Shown: positions 10,909-23,089 of the stretch, one piece after another
How positions within the stretch are numbered: position 1 is the first letter of the stretch
Layout: each line of letters starts with the position of its first letter
Assembly (NCBI GenBank): GCA_029449235.1
Contig: JANATG010000009.1
Location: 620,001 to 684,000, forward strand
DNA length: 64,000 bases
Direction of reading: 5' to 3'
Origin: Linnemannia schmuckeri
Taxonomy: Eukaryota > Mortierellomycota > Mortierellomycetes > Mortierellales > Mortierellaceae
Notes under the pieces: model-generated
The model's input: only the letters and a program-made list of their open reading frames with translations
Told to the model about the DNA's origin: nothing
Databases searched by the model: none
Program-made: the position numbers and the translations under genes

Positions 10909-11010
10909 AATGTTAAGGGGCACTAAATAGCGTGACCGACGCCACTAATTCTATTGTTATTGATGAGGATGAATAAATTGATCTTAATACAACCCAACAC
11001 ATCCAAAAAA

Positions 11011-11081
11011 GCGTGGTTGGTTTAGTGGTATAATTACCGCCTGCCACGCGGTAGACCCGGGTTCGATTCCCGGACCACGCA
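11011..11081 (+). tRNA. tRNA-Gly (GCC anticodon)
   Basis: A complete cloverleaf can be drawn. The acceptor arm GCGTGGT pairs with ACCACGC and the discriminator is A at 11081. The D arm contains the A-box sequence TGGTTTAGTGG. The anticodon stem ACCGC/GCGGT encloses the loop CTGCCAC, placing GCC at the anticodon. The T arm CCGGGTTCGATTCCCGG holds the B box. No intron. A TTTT run at 11082-11085 is the RNA polymerase III stop signal. GCC reads GGC/GGT glycine codons. Confidence 0.97.
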
Positions 11082-11574
11082 TTTTACTCATCTCTCTTTT
11101 TGCCAGTTGCCCATGTGCCCACCTTATTGCGTACCCCTTTTTGCAGTTGTCGCAAGAGGTGCATGTTTGCACATTTCTTTTATTTTTGAGTTTATGTCTC
11201 CTGACGGCATCCCTGATTTTTTTTGTTGTTGTTGTCATTTGTCGCTCGTTGTTTGCCTGTCTGCTTGCTCTTCTCTTTTTTCTCTTCTCACTTTTCCTCT
11301 TCTTCTCTTTTCTTTCTTCTTTTTTTACTTTCTTCACTCGCTCTTCCCTACTTCTTCCCTCTCACGTACAACTCCTTCAACCCTTTTTCCGCCTAGCACC
11401 TCCTTCATAGACCATACACGCGAACCGACACGAAGCACTTTGAAACAAACGGAAGGATAAAAAACAACAACCACAATATCACGACGTTTAGCCGATTCGA
11501 CATCAAATTCGCCTACGATACACGTCTGGACACAACAACAGCCAACCACAACCCTATTCGCAGGACATTCCAGC
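11082..11574 (+). promoter_or_regulatory. Upstream region and CT-rich leader of the four-TM gene
   Basis: Almost 500 bp from the tRNA terminator to the next start codon. Long CT-rich stretches (11215-11400), then a CA-rich stretch up to the ATG, match other leaders in the window. No TATA box stands out. Confidence 0.5.
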
Positions 11575-13184
11575 ATGTCTCATCGCAGGACACCCTCCAA
11601 CAGCGCTATTGCTGCTGGAGGACCAAGTACAAGTTCTAGTGAAGGAGGGCATCACATTTTTCACCACCCCACGCAGAGTAACAACAGCGTCCACAGCGGT
11701 AGTAGTGGTAGCAACAGTGGCAACAACAGTGGCAGCAACAGCAGCAACAAGGACGGAGAACTGACCGACCATCGAAAGCGAGACCAGAACCGTCTTGCCC
11801 TACTGCTGAACCAGGAGCAGCAAGACAACCAGCAGCAGGAGCCCTCTCAACAGCTCCTGGCACAGACCAACACTTCCACGACAACCAACACGACTACCAC
11901 CAACAGTGGCAGTGACAATTCTAACAGCAACAACCACCATCATCATCACCACAGATCGTCCAAATCCCACCGCGCAAAACGCCAAACCCTCCTCACAAAG
12001 GCCCTCCTCTCGTACCTGAATTTCTTCAGAGTCGTCCAACCTCTCGTTTCACTCGCCGCCTTTGGAACTATCACCCCTGTCCTCACCTACTTTCGCACCC
12101 AAACCATCTTCCCCACCATCCAGGCAACACTCTATGTCTTCACGGCCACCCTAGCATGCTGTTCTTTATTCTTCAGTGTTATGTACCTCATCGACGTGTT
12201 GTACCACAAACCCTTATTCTGGCCGTTTACCAACAAATACTTCCGCCCCACAAGTAAAGCCCGTATAGGAGGAGATCTGATCATCTGTATGGTGTTCAGT
12301 GGACTCTGGTTCCTGTCCGGTGTGGGGTTGGTGATTGATACTGTGTGGGTGGATTGTGGACGGTTGATTGGGTTGGAGAGTGTGTTTGCGGAGAACCATC
12401 GGTCGGTAGACAAGATTAGGCGAGTCTGTCGGCTTGAAAAGGCGACACTGGGTCTTGCGGTCGTCAGCTGGGCCTGTTGGATGGGTGTCCTCCTCGTCCT
12501 GCTCTACGGGTAAGTTGTTCTAAAGGAGATGGAAAAACAAAAATGCTTTCTTACGCTCCTTCATTATCCCACTCCACTCCTTCCCCCCTTACCGTTCCCC
12601 TTTTTTTTTTGGTCCAGATTTTTTTACGACATGTCAGGTCGAGAACAGGGTGGGGTGACCCAAAGTGTAAATGTGTGTGCCACCAAAACAAACTACATAA
12701 CTAACAACAAACAACATCCCTCCCTCCCCTTTTTTTGACCTGTTCTTCTGGAATGACTAGACACTTCTGGAAGAGACGCCAGGTGATCGCAGAACGACTT
12801 CGGGACAGGCTATCACGCAGGAGACAACCACCGACAACAACACAGACTGCTGAAGGGACAAGTTCTGCCGTCGCCGCTCACCCATCCTCAGACGCGGTTG
12901 GACGAGAGGGAGCCATAACACCTTCAGGGGCATCCGTCGTTTCTGGTCGCGGTGTTGGTGTCGGTGGAACATCTTCAACAAACAACAGCAACAACAACAA
13001 TAGTTCAGATCATTTACAATTACCATCATCACAACAGGATGGGCAAAGACGGCAGGACCCTAGTGTTGAATACGATTGTCAGGATATGGATGGCGAAGTT
13101 GGATTGACGGGCATTATCTGTCGGTACGATGATGAAGGTGGAAGTACGATCGGACAAGGCAGCAGACGTTCTCGACCACAGTAA
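11575..13184 (+). CDS. Four-TM membrane protein with long disordered N-terminus (tetraspan/MARVEL-like)
   Basis: Exons 11575-12509 and 12761-13184; 452 residues. The intron has GTAAGT and a CTAG acceptor, and phase matches (G-H-F-W-K-R-R across the joint). Residues 1-140 are Ser/Asn/Gln/His-rich with a short His run and are probably disordered and cytosolic. Four hydrophobic segments follow at about 151-170, 185-210, 232-258 and 290-311. Both ends are inside if the positive-inside rule holds. A basic stretch after the last segment (FWKRRQVIAERLRDRLSRRR) leads into a Ser/Asn-rich tail. The topology is that of fungal MARVEL/tetraspan membrane organisers, but I see no diagnostic motif, so the family is inference. 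The ATG has a good context after a CT/CA-rich leader. Confidence 0.78.
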
Positions 13185-13349
13185 AGTTCTGCTTAACGAA
13201 TGAGCTCACCCTTTTTCTCTTGAGACCTCTCCATGCAAAACAAGGAGGACACGCCAACGAAGTCGTAGTATATACATACAATATCTTGAAAATACCATTA
13301 TTTAATCAAGGCTGCACTTTTCCTTTCCATTCCAAAACCGACTGAATTC

Positions 13350-14733
13350 TTACAACCTGGCAGAGGAAGTCTTGAGGGCAAGACCATCATAAGGCAGACC
13401 GAGGAAAGATGTAATGATCTCAAAGCGATCCGAGCCAAAGAACAAATGAGGTTCATCAGATCCAGCCTTCTTGATGACGAACGTGGGTGCACCAAAGGCA
13501 CCGGCCTCGATCGCCTCGTTGGTATTGTCGATCAATTGCTGCTTGATCTCCTTGTCAGAGGTTTGTTGCATGTACTTGGTAGCCTTGTCGGCTCCGAGAA
13601 TAGGAGTCACGGCGTTGATGAGGATCTCCTGCTGACCGACATCCTTGTCCTCTACCCAGTATGCCTCCTATTGGTGTTATACAAGGATCAGAAGGTAATT
13701 TGTCAGTATCTGCAATTAAAGGTAATCATACTTTCATCGCTGGGATCCATGGCAATAAGAAACAGGGAGAAATGCAAACGCGACTTACGAAGAGCTATAC
13801 AGATCGCAAGAAATGACATATGTTCGGTCGGAGTAAAAGATTCGGTGTAGCGTAGGAAAAAAAGGGACGGCAAAATAAGCGTCCGTTTGGTCAGCTCAAA
13901 AAAGGCTTTGCATACTTCGGGCTTTCACATGGTAACACAAATCGAGAGACGACACTTTGAAAGATTCTCGATCATCCTCATCTTTCTGTTTCCCTTCTCA
14001 CACGCCCTCGTTTTGTCACTTACCTTCTCCACACATTGCTCATAGGTAGCAACAGACTCGGTCTTCTGGATGACTACCAGCAAACGTGAGGCGGGGACAG
14101 TCATTGTGGGGAAGTTCGAGGAGAAGTTCAGGGGGATCCCCGTTGCGGCGCTCAATCTACCCAGGTCCTTGAACTATTTTTTTTGATGGAGCAATCAAGG
14201 AAGGAGAAAAAGATGTAAGAGAAGTTAAAGTGGCAATTTTGGTGAGTAAGAAAAACAAGAATTTTTAAGCATGCCACCTCTCATTGATGATGCCATCTGG
14301 CGAAACAGCGGGCTATCCAGTTGACCGATTTTGGTCCATTGCTCATCCATCATATGCTCGCTTTACGTACCATATATGCGCCCTTGGCAGCAACATTGGC
14401 CGGTGCCTGGTTCTTGGATCCCTATTAGACATACCATCCAATTGGATATTTCCGAGATAAGTTGGTGGCGACAAAAGAGAGGGGTTGCAGTCAGGAATGA
14501 GGAATGGAGAGTAGGCGAAAAGAGAATGAGCTTTCCTCCTCCCAAAAAAAAAAGCGTAACATCCAAGCAACAACTGTCTTATGTACACTAAGAACACCAG
14601 CTAAGAAGATAGGGCGAAGCTCCACATCAACGTCCTTCCACTGAGTCTTGTAACGGTTGAGGAGTTTGACTCCATAGTAACTGTAGGGAGAGACGACGTC
14701 GTAATAACAAACGATGCTTGAGCGGGCAGGCAT
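13350..14733 (-). CDS. GSTK1: Kappa-class glutathione S-transferase / DsbA-like oxidoreductase
   Basis: Exons (minus): 14733-14587, 14421-14371, 14173-14024, 13794-13789 (6 nt), 13667-13350; 223 residues, the usual GST-kappa length. Family knowledge: mitochondrial or peroxisomal thioredoxin-fold transferases that use a serine near the N-terminus to activate glutathione, related to 2-hydroxychromene-2-carboxylate isomerase. Seen: the N-terminal strand and catalytic-serine motif YDVVSPYSYYGVKLL, the cis-Pro/Thr region (NFSSNFPTMTVPASRLL), the helical insert, and the C-terminal signature GAFGAPTFVIKK with LFFGSDRFE. The protein ends SARL, which resembles the peroxisomal-type ends seen in this family. 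The 6-nt exon supplies Leu-Phe of KLFEAYW; this pair is conserved in relatives, so I included it. The gene is convergent with the four-TM gene, 165 bp apart. Confidence 0.94.
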
Positions 14734-15193
14734 GGTGAATGAGCGAATAGGTAGGCGATGAGAGTGGAAAAAAGGAAGGGCGAAGGGGAAGGTGATGAAA
14801 AAAAGTGATGTAAGGGAATCAAGGAGAGAAAAGTAAGTAGAAAGAAAGAAGGAAGGAGAAAAAGAGAAGAGAGAGACAAGAAAATGAAGGGACCTCTAAT
14901 ACACTGCATTTCTTGAAAGAGTTTCTGCGTGTGAAATGAGAGCTTCGGCTCGCGCGTGTTGTTTGCGTGTTGGTTATTTGTTGCATTTGTATGGGTGTGG
15001 CACCAGTGGGCTATTCGACCAATGTCTTGTTGGCAAACAAATGCTTCGGTTAACAAAGCATACAGAGGGTGAGTGTGGGAGAATATCTATTTTGTTTGTT
15101 ATTATTTGTTCTTTTTGTTCAACAATAGTCAATGTTGGCAACCCTTCGACGTCCTATCTGCTTCTTATTCGTTTTTAGCTTGCTGACATGTTC
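14734..15193. other. Spacer between GST-kappa start and AP-1 gamma stop
   Basis: 460 bp between two minus-strand genes: AP-1 gamma 3' flank and GST-kappa promoter/leader. Leader side is CT-rich on the minus strand. No other feature seen. Confidence 0.6.
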
Positions 15194-18100
15194 TTAGTAG
15201 GCGCCCTCAGGGAATCCTGCAAACTCTGACAGCTCATCAACGGGGCCATGGTTAACAGTGGTATATACGACCTTGAGACGCAGACGAACAGGGGTCTGTA
15301 AAAACATTATGGTAAACAAATAAACAAATCGCGTTAGTTTTCGGTGTCTGTTCACTCATTACACCTCAAAGAAGTATTAAAGGACATACGTACCTTTTGT
15401 GGGTTAGCAATCTTGAGGAGTTGTGTGGCATTCACACCTCCTGCAATCTCGTTCGCTGAGGCAGGGCGCATTTGAAGTTGCTGAGTCTAGTTAAACGGAA
15501 AAAAAGTCGTGCTTTAGATGATAGTGCCACAAACGGTTTCAAAGAATCACAGGTCATCTACGCTCATGAATACATATCGTACCTTTGTCACGGCGGCGTG
15601 GAATTGAATACCGCTAATGACACCTCCAGAGACATTCTGGTTGTTATGGAAAGTGGCGAGGATGTTGACAACATTAGGGTTGCCACTGTCGCGCTGTGGT
15701 GTAAAGACAATAGAGAAACCATTCTTGCTGTAGACGGGATAGGTCTTGTGAGCAGCGTTTTGGCTGCCCGCAGAGCCGTTGCTGTTGGCCGATGCGGTCC
15801 TGACAGCGGCGGGTGCAGGTGTAGGAGAGGCAGCGGTGGCAGCCATACCGCCTCCGAGAAGGTCTAAAATATTGTTGCTTGCTCCCGATGATGGAGGCGA
15901 GGCAGCACCCGTCGATCCGAGACCAGAAAAGAGGTCGCTCACCACAGCAGCCGAGGGCTTGGATGCGGCAGGCGGGCTCGAAATGTTGGATCCGCCAAAC
16001 AGGTCGGCAAGCAAGTCAACGTTGTTAGTGGGTCCGTTCCCTGAAATTGTGGGGGTTCCTGTCGAAATCTGAGCGTTGGTAGCGCCTCCACTGGTGCCAA
16101 TACCCATCAAGTCCAAAAGGAGCTGTACATAAGAAACAAATAGGGCATGGCTTTAATACGTGTCGATACGTGATTTCGCTTTGCACGATTGTTCAAGACA
16201 TGAAATGTCATTTGGACACTTACATCCTGGTCACTTGGTCCAGCAGGCGCGGTAGACTGACTATTAGCGTTTCCAGAGGCTGATTGCAAAAGCAGTACAG
16301 TTTGTTAATATTTCAGAACCAACTGTGCTAAACATGCACGATTCAGAACCATCCAATGGGGTTTGACTCCTTACCAGCACTGTTGAGACGCTCTCCAGCA
16401 ATGACAGTCTCTTTGATCTGCATGACGGGCATCCTTTCCAAAACAGCTGGGCGAATATCGTCGTAATGGAAGAGGTTTGTAAATTCAACAGCACGCTGCT
16501 GGATCTCGACCTCGATCGATGTAGAAAATCCGGCCAACATCTGTTTGACCTTCTCTGACGATGATGCTGACGAGAAACGGGAAGTCAATTTCATAAGAGC
16601 AGTGATGATGTACTCGCGAAGGATTTGGTTGGCGAAAGGTCCAGCGAGAATAGACTCGAGGAGCTCAATGACATCCGACTCGGAGACCTAAAATTAGTTA
16701 GCATAGGATAACAAGTAAGTCGTACGGACATGACAGTTCATATGTAATGGTCCTTACGCGCGAGAAAAAAATGATGAACGCCTTACTTCCTTGGCGAGTT
16801 CTTCCTCCTCATAATTGCCTCCCTGGACAAGAATGTCACCGTACTCTCCAATGACCCAAACTCCGGCCAAAGTAAGCGACTCCTGTGAGATATCCTCCTT
16901 AAGAGCCGAGTACAGCTTCTGGACAGTGTATCCCTGGAGTTCTGAAGTTTGGGTGACCAGACGAATGAAAGCAGCTAACATCTCCTCTCGAACGTAGTTT
17001 CCTGCAAGCTTCAGCACACGCAAAACGGTATCAATGTGCCAGCGCTTGTTAGGAGCGAACCTGTAGAAGTCGCAAAATAGACATCGACAACGTTAGTTGG
17101 CCATTCTATGTGAAGGTTAGGCAATAACAATAACGCGTGATTTTGCGTACCTTTCAGCGGCAAGGCAGATCTTGGTAGTCATGCTGGGCTTGAACTCGTT
17201 GTCAGCAATCTCCAAGAACGCCAGAAGTTCGCGAGTGAGGACGCGCACGTTCGACTCGTTGATCAAAGAGAATGAAAGCTCCAAAGCACGGCGACGAATG
17301 GAGATATCGGCATCACGGAGGCAGTCCAAAATAATGTTGCGGTGGCGCTGAACAGCATTCACATCCAGAGAAATTGACTTGTTAAGAGTGGTCAAAGCGA
17401 CATATCTATGGAGGTAGTGATCATAAATGTAAGTTCAATTATCTCCTCGCGAGTGGCAATACAGGCGAGTCCAGATTTGCTTGACAACGTCCATGTACCT
17501 AATATTGTTGTCTCTGTTACTCAAGAACTTTCCAAGAATGTTGATGGCCAAGACGCGAAGAGCGTTGTCCGAAGGCGTCTCCATGATGGTCAAGACAGTT
17601 TCGTACAAAATTGAGTTGCCGACGTTCTTTGACGACTCGGTGTTGGTAGCAACCTTGTGTTGGAGGTTATTATTTTAGTGAGTTTTTTGGACTTGTTTTT
17701 CAAGAGCGACATACTCATCAATCTGTAACTCGTCCAACGTGGACTTACCTGCGCCAAAATATCGTTCATAGCCTCACTGCTCTCGACATCATCCTTGCCG
17801 AGAATACGGAGAAGTCGGAGGATCTTGATTTGCAGGAATGGATCGGTGACTCCAGTGACATCGTGCTCAGCCGAAAATCCTGCACTGACAAGGTTCTTTA
17901 AGTGACGGACAAGGACTGGGACAGCTTTGCGAAAGTGCAAGAGCGTCTCGTGTGAGGAGAGACACATTTCCGTGATGAGGGTGATACCAGACAAAAGAAC
18001 TCCGTGGTTGCGGTCGCTCAACAGCGAAGAGGCGCGCTGAATAAAGTTCTCCTGGAGGTCAGGGACCTTGCGAATGATCCTGATTGCGCACAGAGCAGCC

Positions 18101-19180
18101 TAAAAGCCATTGATATACAGGATAACCAACGAACGTGTTAAGGATTTGGCTCATTGCCATTCAATTGCTTCTCATTGTCCTGTAAACAGCTGTCAGTTTT
18201 CAGACTTTGCTGTCCAGCAAAAGGTTCTGTACCTTTTTCCTGATGTACATATTGGAGCTACCGAGCAACTTTTCGACCTCTGAGCACAGATCCCGCGACA
18301 TCTCTGCTGAAGCAATGTTTCCCATGGTGCAAAGGGCCAATCCGACGATGTACATGTTGGCATGGTTCAGATCGCTAGAAGACAAAAAAAGGGAATATGA
18401 AAGCGAGTGAATTTGTGTTTCGTGACGTAGGACAGACAAATCTTTCCAACGTGTCAAGCAGATAATGAATGCTCTTTTGATTTGCTGGATTGCTTCATGC
18501 TGTGCTTACTTCTTGAGCGAGTTAGTTAAAAGGGTTAAGACCTCCTGGTTCTCGTCCAAAAGCAACATGGTACCGAGATAACCCAAACGCTTGTCCGAGA
18601 ACAAAGGACTGGCAGCCAACTTCAAACATTCGATTTGACCGAAGTGGGCAGGGTAACCAAGCATATGGATGTAAAGCAGCTTTGAGATGTTGGAATGGCG
18701 GAGCTCGGTGTTTTCCTCCTTGAAGGATGTGCGGATGAATGCCGACTCTTTTTGGATGACAGCACGCTCATCGGCGTGAGTCTTGCAGGCACGGATGGCC
18801 TTGATGAGGTCTGTAGGGAAAAAAACAGCAGTCGTGTTAGAGCCTATTGGTTCACAGGTCTTATGTGCTGTTTCCTGACAAGTACAGTGAGATGGGTAGG
18901 AATCACTTCATAGAGGAATGGTGACAGAAAGTAAAAGAGTTGTTTATGTGAACTTGTAGGGTAATTGTTTTCCTTTGTGCTGAATCCAGTTTGCAAGCAT
19001 GGACGAATCGGCTTGATGCTAGTGCTCATTGGGTGCCTTTGTTACTTGGGTCACTGCGTTGAGGAGTGTTGAACTGTACAAACGGAGGGTGAAGGGGAGG
19101 AGAGGGCTGAGTTGCCTGTCGGTAGTGCGTGCTTGCAAGGTGGCTGCAGGATGAGTACCTTTCAGACGGTAGAACACCAT
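15194..19180 (-). CDS. APL4: AP-1 clathrin adaptor complex, gamma subunit
   Basis: Twelve exons (minus): 19180-19159, 18810-18510, 18374-18233, 18099-17749, 17653-17499, 17405-17151, 17060-16787, 16687-16375, 16279-16224, 16122-15583, 15486-15394, 15295-15194; 867 residues, all phases closing. Family knowledge: the large subunit of the trans-Golgi/endosome AP-1 complex, which recruits clathrin and accessory proteins. Seen: a start MVFYRLKDLIKAIRACKT typical of gamma. The helical trunk covers about residues 1-604 (DKRLGYLGTMLLLDE, GLALCTMGNIASAEM, ILYETVLTIMETP, RWHIDTVLRVLKLAGNYV). A Gly/Ala/Ser hinge carries acidic-dileucine-like clathrin motifs (DLLADLFGG, ILDLLGGG) to about 745. The C-terminal ear (KNGFSIVFTPQRDSGNP to VNHGPVDELSEFAGFP) completes the protein. 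Intron density is the highest in the window. Confidence 0.97.
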
Positions 19181-19846
19181 GGTCCCTTATGTTGAGCAGG
19201 TGCCTGGTTGGAGAGAGGTAGAGGGGATGATGACAAGGAAGTCAAAAAGATGATGGTTGGAAACCTGGTCTGAAAAGCTCAAGAGCGCGCTGAGGAGAGC
19301 AAGAGGCGTGCACAACGCCTCTAGCGGTCCACTATGACGGCATGGAAGACTACATAAATCGCTAAAGCTGATTCATTTAATCCTAAAGCGCTGGACGCGT
19401 TTTTTAAATTGATATTCTCCCCTTTTCTTCTTCCACTCACTATTCCCACTATCCTCCCACTCTCAACATCATTTTTTACTCATTCCCCCTGTTGTCACTT
19501 CGCACTCCTCTCTCCGCCATTCTTCCTTCTCATTGGTGCGCGTAAAACCCTTAGTCGGGATATTGCGGTGGCGCCTCTTTTGACATCAACAACCTCCTCC
19601 GAACAACTTTTGTCCCAGCCTGGGTGTTTCTGTGACTGCATTCAGGGTAAACAAAAAGAACGCGTTTCGACTTCTTTCGCCGTCTTCCTTTTTTTGTCTT
19701 CTTTTTTTTCTTCACATTTACACTTACATTTACATTCGCATCTGTCATTCACACTCATAATCTCAAACTCTCTTTTTCATACAACTCCTTTATCCAACAG
19801 CAGCACACATTCAGCTACAAGAGTGACAAGCTCACATCACGCCATC
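19181..19846. promoter_or_regulatory. Divergent promoter, AP-1 gamma / unknown nuclear gene
   Basis: 666 bp between opposing start codons. The half nearest the plus gene is a CT-rich leader. ACGCGT hexamers (MluI cell-cycle box sequence) occur at 19395-19400 and 19660-19665. They are short palindromes and could be chance. Confidence 0.5.
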
Positions 19847-22800
19847 ATGGGATCGCATCACCAAACAACGGATGCCTTCAGCGCCATTCCTCTCCCACCG
19901 ACACAGCTACTTTCACGCCCTACCATCAATACAAGCACTTCACTCCAAGCCACCACAACTACCAACGGATACTTTACACCCTTGTCCGAGCAGCCGGAGA
20001 CCAGTGTTGTCAAGAAAGAAGCCAAGACACCAAAGGCAAAAAAGGAAGGCGAGCCACCCAAGGTCGGAAAGAAACGAGGCCAATACAAGAAGACGATTCT
20101 TCGGAAACAAGCTGAGGCCGAGGCGGCTGCTGCCGCTGCTGCCGCCGCCGCTGCAGCAGCAGCAGGAGTACCTTACATCACCCCTCGCCCCTTGAGCCCG
20201 ATTGCTTCGACAAGGCTCCAGCCGACAAAACCTCACACAACATCATTACAGAGATCAGGGACAGCGAAGCATTCGTCGACGATTGAAAGCCTTGCTGTAA
20301 AGCCACAAAGGTCCAGGCACGAGACTCCTGCCGATCGTACAACTCTGGAAATGGAACAGGAGCTTGCCATGCTTGCAGAAGAGGCAGAGGAGGACAGGAT
20401 ACGTCGAGAGGAAGAAGCTGCGGATCGAATCCTGAAACGAGCTCAAGTCGTTAAGGTGAGTCGGACAATCTCGTTTGATGTACTCCAATGAAGTGTGATG
20501 TGGGGTTTTCATAATTATGAATCAAATGACGTTTGACTTATCATGACTCCCTTCATATTGAAACCTCTTAGCATCTTCGATCACTCAAGTCCAAACTGGC
20601 AACGGCACAGATTCAGATCGGACATGACTTGCACTATCAGAGTGTCGATCTCTTCTCACAGCTGTACGATGAGGTCCTTGAGGATATCGGGAAGGACAAC
20701 TCGGAAATGATGGAGCTTTTGAAGAGCGCACGCGAGCAGGATGGAGAGCCACAGTTGGAGCAAGAAGAGTCGACTCATAGCCACCCAGGACATATGCTGA
20801 CACGATCATCCGACAGACCCAAGAAACAAGATCTCATCGCGGCACTCTCCTCCCCTGCCCCCTTCCCTTCCAGGAGCCAGTTCTCGGACTCGCACAGCAG
20901 CACATCCCGAAGGCTGGAATTTGAGGGTGGCTTTGATGACAATAGCGTGAAGCTCAAGAGGTATCGGCGTGGAAGGAGCGATGGTCATTTCATTGGCCAG
21001 TCATGGGATGTCGGTTCGGGACAAGAAAGCGGAGCCGCTGGAGCCAAAGCGACGACGTTGGTCAAATCGAGATCGAAAAACCAGGATGCTAATGGCTCGA
21101 CTAAGTCCAAGGTTTACCATCTGGAGGATGGCGACACTGATGACGGTGATGACGAGAGCCATAGAGAGATTGACATGCCTACGCCGAAGAGGCAGTGTGC
21201 CCTCGGGCCAAGGACACGCGAGGAGCTGCAACTTCGACAACGTCGAGAGCTGGAGGGACTTCAGTCACAACAACGCAAGGATCAGGAGGAGTTTCAACGG
21301 AAGCAGTTGGATCAGCTTCGAGAGTTGCAAGAGAGGCACAACGAGGAATTTCACAAATTCGAGGCAGCTAAGGCAAAGGTGTATCAGGAGCACCTAGATG
21401 GACTAGCAGAGAAGCGCTTCAAGATCAGCCAGTCACAGTACCACCCTACCCACCAAGGAACACCTGCTCGTCCAAAACAAAAGTCGGCCTACTCCTCTTC
21501 GTCCCTTGCATATGAGTTTGAGAGTGGTTTCGATGCATACCACAGCGATGCCTCGTCGTCTTCCTCCCAGTCACCGTCACCCCCGTCTCGACATATTTTA
21601 CAGCAGTCTCGACAGTCTCATTCGTCCATGAGAGCATTTTCGTCGGTCATGGAGCAGTCGCATGCAGACAGGAGCACGCTCTCGCCTGTGCCTGTGACGA
21701 GTACCCCAAGGGCATCCAAGACACCCAGCAGCGTCCATCAGCTTCCCATGTCGACCATGACGATGGCATTGGCGGCGATGAGCGAGAAGAAGAAGCAACT
21801 GAAGCGGGCCAACAAGAAGCAGAACGAGCACGAACGTGCAGCGGAATCTTCCGAGAACGGAGGCTACTCCGGTGTCAGGCTCCAAAGTCCGCCTATTTGG
21901 AGTCAGAAGCGGGGGACTGATGAAGAGAGGGTCGAGGTCAAGCGGCGGGCATCGACTGTCAGTTCAACATCGGAATTCCTTTCGGCCACAACCACCACTA
22001 CCACCAACTCACGTCACATTCAGCATTTAACAGAGCACCATATCCATTCAGGACTCCAGCAGGGATCTCATAGATCTATCGACCAGTCATCACCATTTGC
22101 GGACCAATCCGACTTGCCACAGACTCCAACGCCCAAGGCCCGCGGCAGGAAACGCAAGAATAATCAGGCTACAAGAGTGGTTCCAAATGACCAAGACGAC
22201 TCTTCTCAGGAGACACCATCAAAAACGCCCATTGACTTTAACAAGGAGCTGCTAAGTCACTTTGACAATTGGAAACCTGACGAGAAGACGGAGCATTTTT
22301 TTGACTTGGTGCTGAGTGACCCACCCGAGACTCATGTTGGTGAGGCCGATGTGGAGGGGTTACTGAGCGGTGGACAGCGCCCATCCGAGGGCGCATCAGG
22401 CAGTCAGGAAGCGAGCGCGACTCCGACATCCAATGCTTTCCGGTGGTATCAAGAACAGCAGAGGCTGGCGGACGAACTGGCACAGCAACCCAAGATGACG
22501 CCGATGCGGCTCAATGGCGAGACTGGCAAAGGAGCCTCTGTCACTGCAGTGTCTACCACTACGTCTGTCGCTGGCGACCAGACTCATAGTGGATCACCCT
22601 TTGCACAGGGACTTGTCCCCGGTGAGGATCCCCTGGCGGCATTTATCGAGCCAGGCAAGAAATCACGTCAAGCTCAAGGGACCTCCAGTCATGACCACAA
22701 CAAGCATGGACGAAGTACACCAACGACAAGCGAGGGTCAGCAGGGCGTCCACGTAGGAGGTGGCAGCCAAGGAGGTCAGAGTCACTTCATTGCGGATTCA

Positions 22801-22929
22801 TCCCCCTTCCTGGAGAGCTCACCCATGGCGATGCTCTTTTCCGAGGACGGAGCAGACGACTGGAACTTTGGCGCATTCACGACCAATGCGACGGACGAGT
22901 ATCTCAACACCGATTTCCTACAGAAATGA
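19847..22929 (+). CDS. Unrecognised basic, coiled-coil protein, probably nuclear
   Basis: Exons 19847-20455 and 20572-22929; 988 residues (GTGAGT donor, CTTAG acceptor, phase 0). The ATG at 19847 (CCATCATGG) was chosen over an in-frame upstream ATG at 19409 because the upstream part reads as a CT-rich leader. Seen: a Lys-rich block with KKRGQYKKTILRKQ, then a 14-Ala run near residues 95-107. A charged helix (EEDRIRREEEAADRIL) follows, then HLRSLKSKLATAQIQIGHDL, which crosses the splice and looks like the conserved core. A long Gln/Glu coiled coil lies at about 422-485, with Ser/Thr-rich disorder between. The C-terminus is acidic and aromatic (EDGADDWNFGAF), like an activation domain. A chromatin or transcription role is inference; I could not assign a family. 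AATAAA lies at 22934-22939. Confidence 0.8.
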
Positions 22930-22933
22930 AATG

Positions 22934-22939
22934 AATAAA
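22934..22939 (+). terminator. Poly-A signal of the 19847-22929 gene
   Basis: AATAAA five bases after the stop codon; the sequence turns T-rich about 45 bp later. Confidence 0.4.
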
Positions 22940-23089
22940 TTCATAGAATTGTGGCTTTGAAAAAAGAAAGCGTATCCCTTTTCATTTTTTTTTTATTTTC
23001 TTGACTTGCTCGCTTTTTGACACAACCCACATAAAAACCATTTCGACAGACGCGCTTTCAGGAAAACAAGCCCAGGAGTCAGGAGCCCA

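Noticed and set aside
20969..21397. 142-codon alternate frame within the 19847-22929 gene
   Set aside because: Lies wholly inside the long supported exon and has Arg-rich out-of-frame composition.
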